Of a stretch of 64,000 nt of DNA, positions 59,801 to 64,000 are shown piece by piece (position 1 is the first letter of the stretch; each line of letters opens with the position of its first letter). The translations under genes were made by a program, and so were the position numbers. Below the pieces are notes generated by a model. It was given only the letters and a program-made list of their open reading frames with translations. It had not been told where the DNA came from and ran no database searches. The stretch covers positions 40,397,484-40,461,483 of the forward strand of contig OV121095.1 of NCBI GenBank assembly GCA_921293015.1, read 5' to 3'. Origin of the DNA: Phorcus lineatus (Eukaryota > Mollusca > Gastropoda > Trochida > Trochidae).

Positions 59801-62502
59801 TTTCTGTTCTCTCTTCGGACTGGGAGAGATGTTATGAGCAAAACAAGGCCAAATGTGCTCAAAACAAATACACAATTGCATTTACATCTACATTTACTTC
59901 GGTGTATACAATTCAGGTTTGTAGTAAAAAAGTTTCATATTTAATTCCAAGCCACTCTAAGATTATTCAAAATGTCTAGCAAGCCTTAATTTCGTGTTTC
60001 TCTACGACTTAGCAAACGGTTTGACGCAAAGTAAACAGTGAAATTCCTTTTAATATTATAGAGTAGCATCTTAAGTATATGTGGTAGGATGAACATACTA
60101 CAGGGGAACTTTTATATTTCATAATCGACAAAGTGAAGGGAAGCGTTAGAGCGTTTTGAAGAGTATCTGCATAACATGATACTCAGTTAATAACTTTACG
60201 TTATCTCCTTGTCTGTGACCATCTTCATCAACTAATTCAAAAGTAATCGGAAGTAATGTTTTTAGCTTTCTACCCTCGTCCCTGATTGGCTGCAACGCAA
60301 AGGTCACCTATAACCTGACCCCTTTTGAACAGTACTCATACTAGTACTCACGACCGGTACGATTGATAAGTTCGATATGATTTCAATGAGATTGCAGTTG
60401 ATTGAGCGCTCGCTCGTCACCGACGCAGCAACTTTTGGGATGAAGTAGCAACTGTACCTTGGCAGCATATGAGTGTGAAGTACCCGGGGTGAATCAAGTG
60501 CCTCCAATTCTGCCTCAGTCCTGTATTCGAGCCAAGCGTAATTCTGCCAGTGTTCAGCGTATTTTGCCTCACCAGCAACTATCATGTTGAGGATCTCCCA
60601 TACCCAGTGGGTGCCTGTTAGAAACAGGAGGTCAGAGTGAAATAATACCTTATCGTGGTGTGGTGCTTTGCGTGTGCTTCAGAGACCCCGAGAGCTATGC
60701 CAGCAGGAGCGTACATGCGTAAGGTCACCCACGCTGGGCAGGTCGACGGGGTAGAAGCCAGACCAAATTTTAGTCGTTCTAAAACCTGTTGTCTATCTCT
60801 TACTATGCCTTTCTCTCCGTCTTTTCCCTCATCCTGTCGATCCCTTTCTAACTTATCTGTCCACTCTCTTTTGGATGCTTGTCATCCACGTGTTTAATAA
60901 CTTAAATATTGTTCAAAATACGTTAAACCCCAACTCACCCAACTCACTCACTCAGAGTGAAATGAGATAATTTCGATTTTAAACTCCGCTTAAAAATGTA
61001 GTTTACGACAGTTTGAATTCTTTAGGCGTATTCCCGCAACCACCAAGAGAATTATAAACATTGATAGGCGTTGACGTTTGTTTGGTAAAACAATAGGTTT
61101 AATATTTTATAAATAGACATTAAAGACGCAGCCTTATTCACATTTTCATCTATAAAATTTCATTGTGACAGTAGTAGATTATTTGATGCGTTCGCTTCTT
61201 ATTAAGTATGGCATGCTTCATAAATTATATGGTCATTGATAATTCAATTCGACACGTTTCTGAATAAAGCATTTTTTCCATTTCAGTTTTCATTTTCAGG
61301 AGGGCTTGAAACCATAGGTAGAGTACATTCGGTGATACATAATTTGACGACTGACAATTAAAGTTATCAATCCCTGTTTTGGTGTCATCCAACACGCCTG
61401 TGGTTGATTACAGGAAGTTTTATACCTAACTGGTAACACCATTACAAATAATGTTGAGTGAGTGAGTGAGTGAGTTATTGTTTAACGCCGCTTGAGCAAT
61501 ATTTCAGCCATTAGCGGCGTGAAATAATGTTGAAACTAGAAATTGATTAAAACTTGTCTACAAATAAAATTTGATAACAATGTTCATCAATGTAATCAAG
61601 CCATTTTGAATTATAATTCTAAGTACTTTTACTCTCCATAAGATATCAATAGGTGTTTCATTACATGTTAAAGATCATTTCTTGCAAATATAATCTCGAA
61701 TTCTGTTTGCTTTTGAAACGTAACAAGGGAACAGACATATAAATCTATAAATCTATAAATCAATGACGTAGTTTAATAACACATATCATGAGATTAAATA
61801 TCGATGTGTCATTAGCTTGATTCCTAGAGACGTATGTATCGGTTACGGTCCGCCATGTTATTTTTAGGAAAAACGACACCAAAAAGGCGCAGTAGGCCTA
61901 CTTTTACTAATTTTACGCCATTATAGAATTAAAGTATATGTCTGGATAGAATTTCAACAAATTAACAAATGATTTATGATAAGGCTGATCAACAATGCCT
62001 TGTAATGTCGTAACAAAGCTTTTCACGCTCGTAGCGCCGATGAATGGCTTCACTTCTGATTAGAACTTGTTTTATTATACTGACTGTGTGCTATTACTTA
62101 TCTTGTTGTAAAATCTAAATCAACTTATCCACATTACAATGTGACAATCATGTACTGATAATACATGTATTCACGGGAATGCCCCATGATTTAATTTCCA
62201 CAAAGTACCCTGATAGGACTATCATTTTAAGTACTTTAAATGATATTGATTACTTTTTATTTTCCTGATTAACAAGGTGAATCAGTCATTCGCAATTTTA
62301 CTGATTTTTATTTCAGACGCTGTACAATACCAGATTTTGGAAAAGTTGAGAGGATAACGTCATCATCTCGAATCCTCCGTGACTTCAGTGTGGAGAGAGT
62401 TTCAACCATTCTTTCCAGCATGACCTCTCCATCATACAACACCAGGTCCATATTCCAACCAGCCTTCATCCACAGTTCCGCGTAGTTGGGCTTCTCTGAC
62501 AT
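56819..62502 (-). CDS. Cytosolic sulfotransferase C (SULT family), complete
   Basis: Six exons join to 299 aa: 62331-62502, 60458-60614, 59358-59539, 58706-58809, 57924-58104 and 56819-56922 (stop TGA). Phases 1,2,1,0,1 match copies A and B. Motifs: STFPKSGTHW (residues 52-61), candidate catalytic His106 in [19 protein letters not shown] (RNPKD is usual, so Pro is Leu here), and [10 protein letters not shown] near the C-terminus. The first exon is nine bases longer than in A and B and its protein start is different ([16 protein letters not shown]). The ATG lies about 20 bases past a TTTCAG acceptor, so an upstream 5' UTR exon is likely. It is the most diverged of the three and may act on a different acceptor. 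Confidence 0.94.
57361..57519. repeat. Dispersed repeat, CTCAAAT...CTGCCCC family, copy 4
   Basis: It starts CCCTCAAATGTTTAAAATGG and ends AACATGCTACTGCCCCTTGA. It lies in intron 5 of sulfotransferase C. An open frame through it is incidental. Confidence 0.55.
60644..60951 (+). mobile_element. SINE-like insertion with perfect target duplication and a different head
   Basis: It is flanked by identical 12-bp repeats TCAGAGTGAAAT (60632-60643 and 60952-60963). The 3' end ACGTTAAACCCCAACTCACC then CAACTCACTCAC matches the tail of the tRNA-headed SINE, but the 5' part (GTGGTGCTTTGCGTGTGC...) is unrelated and has no clear tRNA boxes. It lies in intron 1 of sulfotransferase C. Confidence 0.8.
61458..61521 (-). 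mobile_element. 64-bp truncated retroposon tail with perfect target duplication
   Basis: The insert GTGAGTGAGTGAGTGAGTTA...TTAGCGGCGTG is bounded by identical 12-bp repeats AAATAATGTTGA (61446-61457 and 61522-61533). It contains only the tail and last part of the element, read in reverse. It lies in intron 1 of sulfotransferase C. Confidence 0.88.
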
Positions 62503-64000
62503 TTTCAAAAAATTTAATTTTTGAAACTGAAAATAAAAAATTGATAAAGTTTTTTTTATGTGGACTTTCTCATCGATCGCATAAAATAGCACATTGTACA
62601 TCTCCTATTTCTTTCATATGTTTGTATCAGACTTATATGTATCAGACTAATGAATCATTTGAATTAACTGCTCAGTGTTTTTAGGAAATCTAAATTTGGA
62701 AGGGTGAGAAATAAGTCAAGGAAATAGAAATAGGAAATAGAAAAGAAAAATGAATATTTATCAATGATATTTGCCTTAGTTAGAGCAGTTTCTCATAGAG
62801 CTTCCATCCACCTTCTCAGTGTCACAGTCACCAAACCTAGAAATTGAAATTCACTCGTCATAAGTCTGTACACATGTGTTCACCCTTTAAAGACCTCTAT
62901 AGAAGAAGAGGAAAATACGTTTTAACCCATTAATGCCACAAACAATTTTCGGACATGAAAAGGTGTCACTTTTTATTTTTGCTATCATTTAAATCGAGAA
63001 AATTGTACTGTCCCGATAATGGTACAGGGGGAACGAAATACTTAACATTGTCACGTCCCGTTAATTGGACAGTGGGTTCAAAATACAGGAGAAACATATG
63101 TATAAAGTATGTAAATAGACGAACTTGTATGAAAGTAAACTGACCTGTGTAGGTTAACAACTTATGATAATTGATCGAATATTCGAGTGGACAAAAGAAA
63201 GTTACAAATTAACAATTATTATATGGTGTCACGAAATCCATGTATTTCATTTGTGTGTGTAACTGTACAAAGCATCTGTCATTGAGACCTGTTATGTTCG
63301 TGCGAGGATGCATGGCTACTATTCGACTTGATATATACATGAATTGTGATGGCCAATTATGGAATATAACAAGGAATTACTAGATCTTTATTCAAAAGGA
63401 CTAGTAAGTGTGACTGAGCTAACAACGTGCAACAGGAACGATTCAAGACAGATGGCATCTGCTTCTTGCAGGATAATACCTATTAGTTTGTTGATCCAAA
63501 CAGTGTGCAGAGATAGTACATAGTTCTTCTTCGACTCAAAATCTGTGCCATAGACCTACTTCGCAACATTTGATCTGTACTAACATGATTTGGTTGTTGT
63601 GACTGATATCGAAAGGTTTTTTAGTAGTTACCCTTGACATGTTTGAGACATGATGGTATCCTTACCCCTTACAAAGCTGTAGGTATTGTCGATGGCTTCA
63701 ACATATGAGACTCTTACCGTCTGACAATTCTAAAGACGATTTGAGCAACTCGGTCCTAAGGATGTTTTGCTCTTGTTAGTTGTACAGGTTATCAATTGTA
63801 CACATAAGCTGTCGGTAGAAGCCTGGAGCTGTCAGATGGTCAAATTACTTATAAATGCCCCACGTCCCAAGTTGTTTCTTCCTTTTTAAGATTGTCATAG
63901 TACTATGAGGAAATCAACATTTATAAAGTTATAATTTTAAATATTGATATACATTGCAAAGCAATGCTCACAGAAACATTTTCAGTTTATGTCAAGAAAA
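62503..64000. other. Upstream region of sulfotransferase C, no gene confirmed
   Basis: The 5' UTR and promoter of sulfotransferase C should lie here. A 61-bp minus-strand segment 62776-62836 (acceptor CTAG, short open frame ending NCSN-stop) could be the last exon of a gene running in from the right, but no second exon was found. The rest shows no recognisable coding segment. Confidence 0.4.

Overview
This is eukaryotic nuclear DNA, AT-rich, with split genes (GT-AG introns) and many dispersed repeats. The proteins and repeats point to a mollusc. The tRNA-headed SINE, and the tail that runs GTGAGTGAGTGAG into TTTAACGCCGC, resemble repeats I remember from gastropods such as abalone and its relatives. 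That placement is from memory, not from a search. All gene models were built by hand from splice signals, reading-frame continuity and family motifs.

Layout: (1) 3765-6190, +, last two coding exons of a monocarboxylate-transporter-like (SLC16) gene whose earlier exons lie before the window. (2) 7999-12831, -, complete six-exon cytosolic sulfotransferase gene A (296 aa). (3) 17138-28461, -, complete eleven-exon polypeptide N-acetylgalactosaminyltransferase gene (613 aa); its introns hold a dead Tc1/mariner element, a MULE transposase fossil and a minisatellite of repeated splice donors. (4) 32142-35199, +, complete five-exon SLC16 gene (476 aa). (5) 37653-45990, -, complete nine-exon secreted ZP-domain protein (323 aa). 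(6) 47774-53463, -, sulfotransferase gene B (295 aa). (7) 56819-62502, -, sulfotransferase gene C (299 aa).

The three sulfotransferases share intron positions and phases (1,2,1,0,1), so they are duplicates. An SLC16 gene faces sulfotransferases tail-to-tail twice (1 to 2, and 4 to 5-6-7), which suggests an old block duplication. Mucin-type O-glycosylation, sulfation, solute transport and a ZP coat protein could meet in an epithelial or egg-coat setting, but the sequence does not prove a shared pathway.

The intergenic and intronic DNA holds tRNA-derived SINEs (some with perfect 12-bp target duplications), several MITE-like inverted-repeat families (one nested in another repeat), ~1 kb repeats in opposite orientation around part of the ZP gene, and simple and satellite arrays. 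I see no CRISPR array, rRNA gene or functional tRNA gene, and no sign of a bacterial-type operon.
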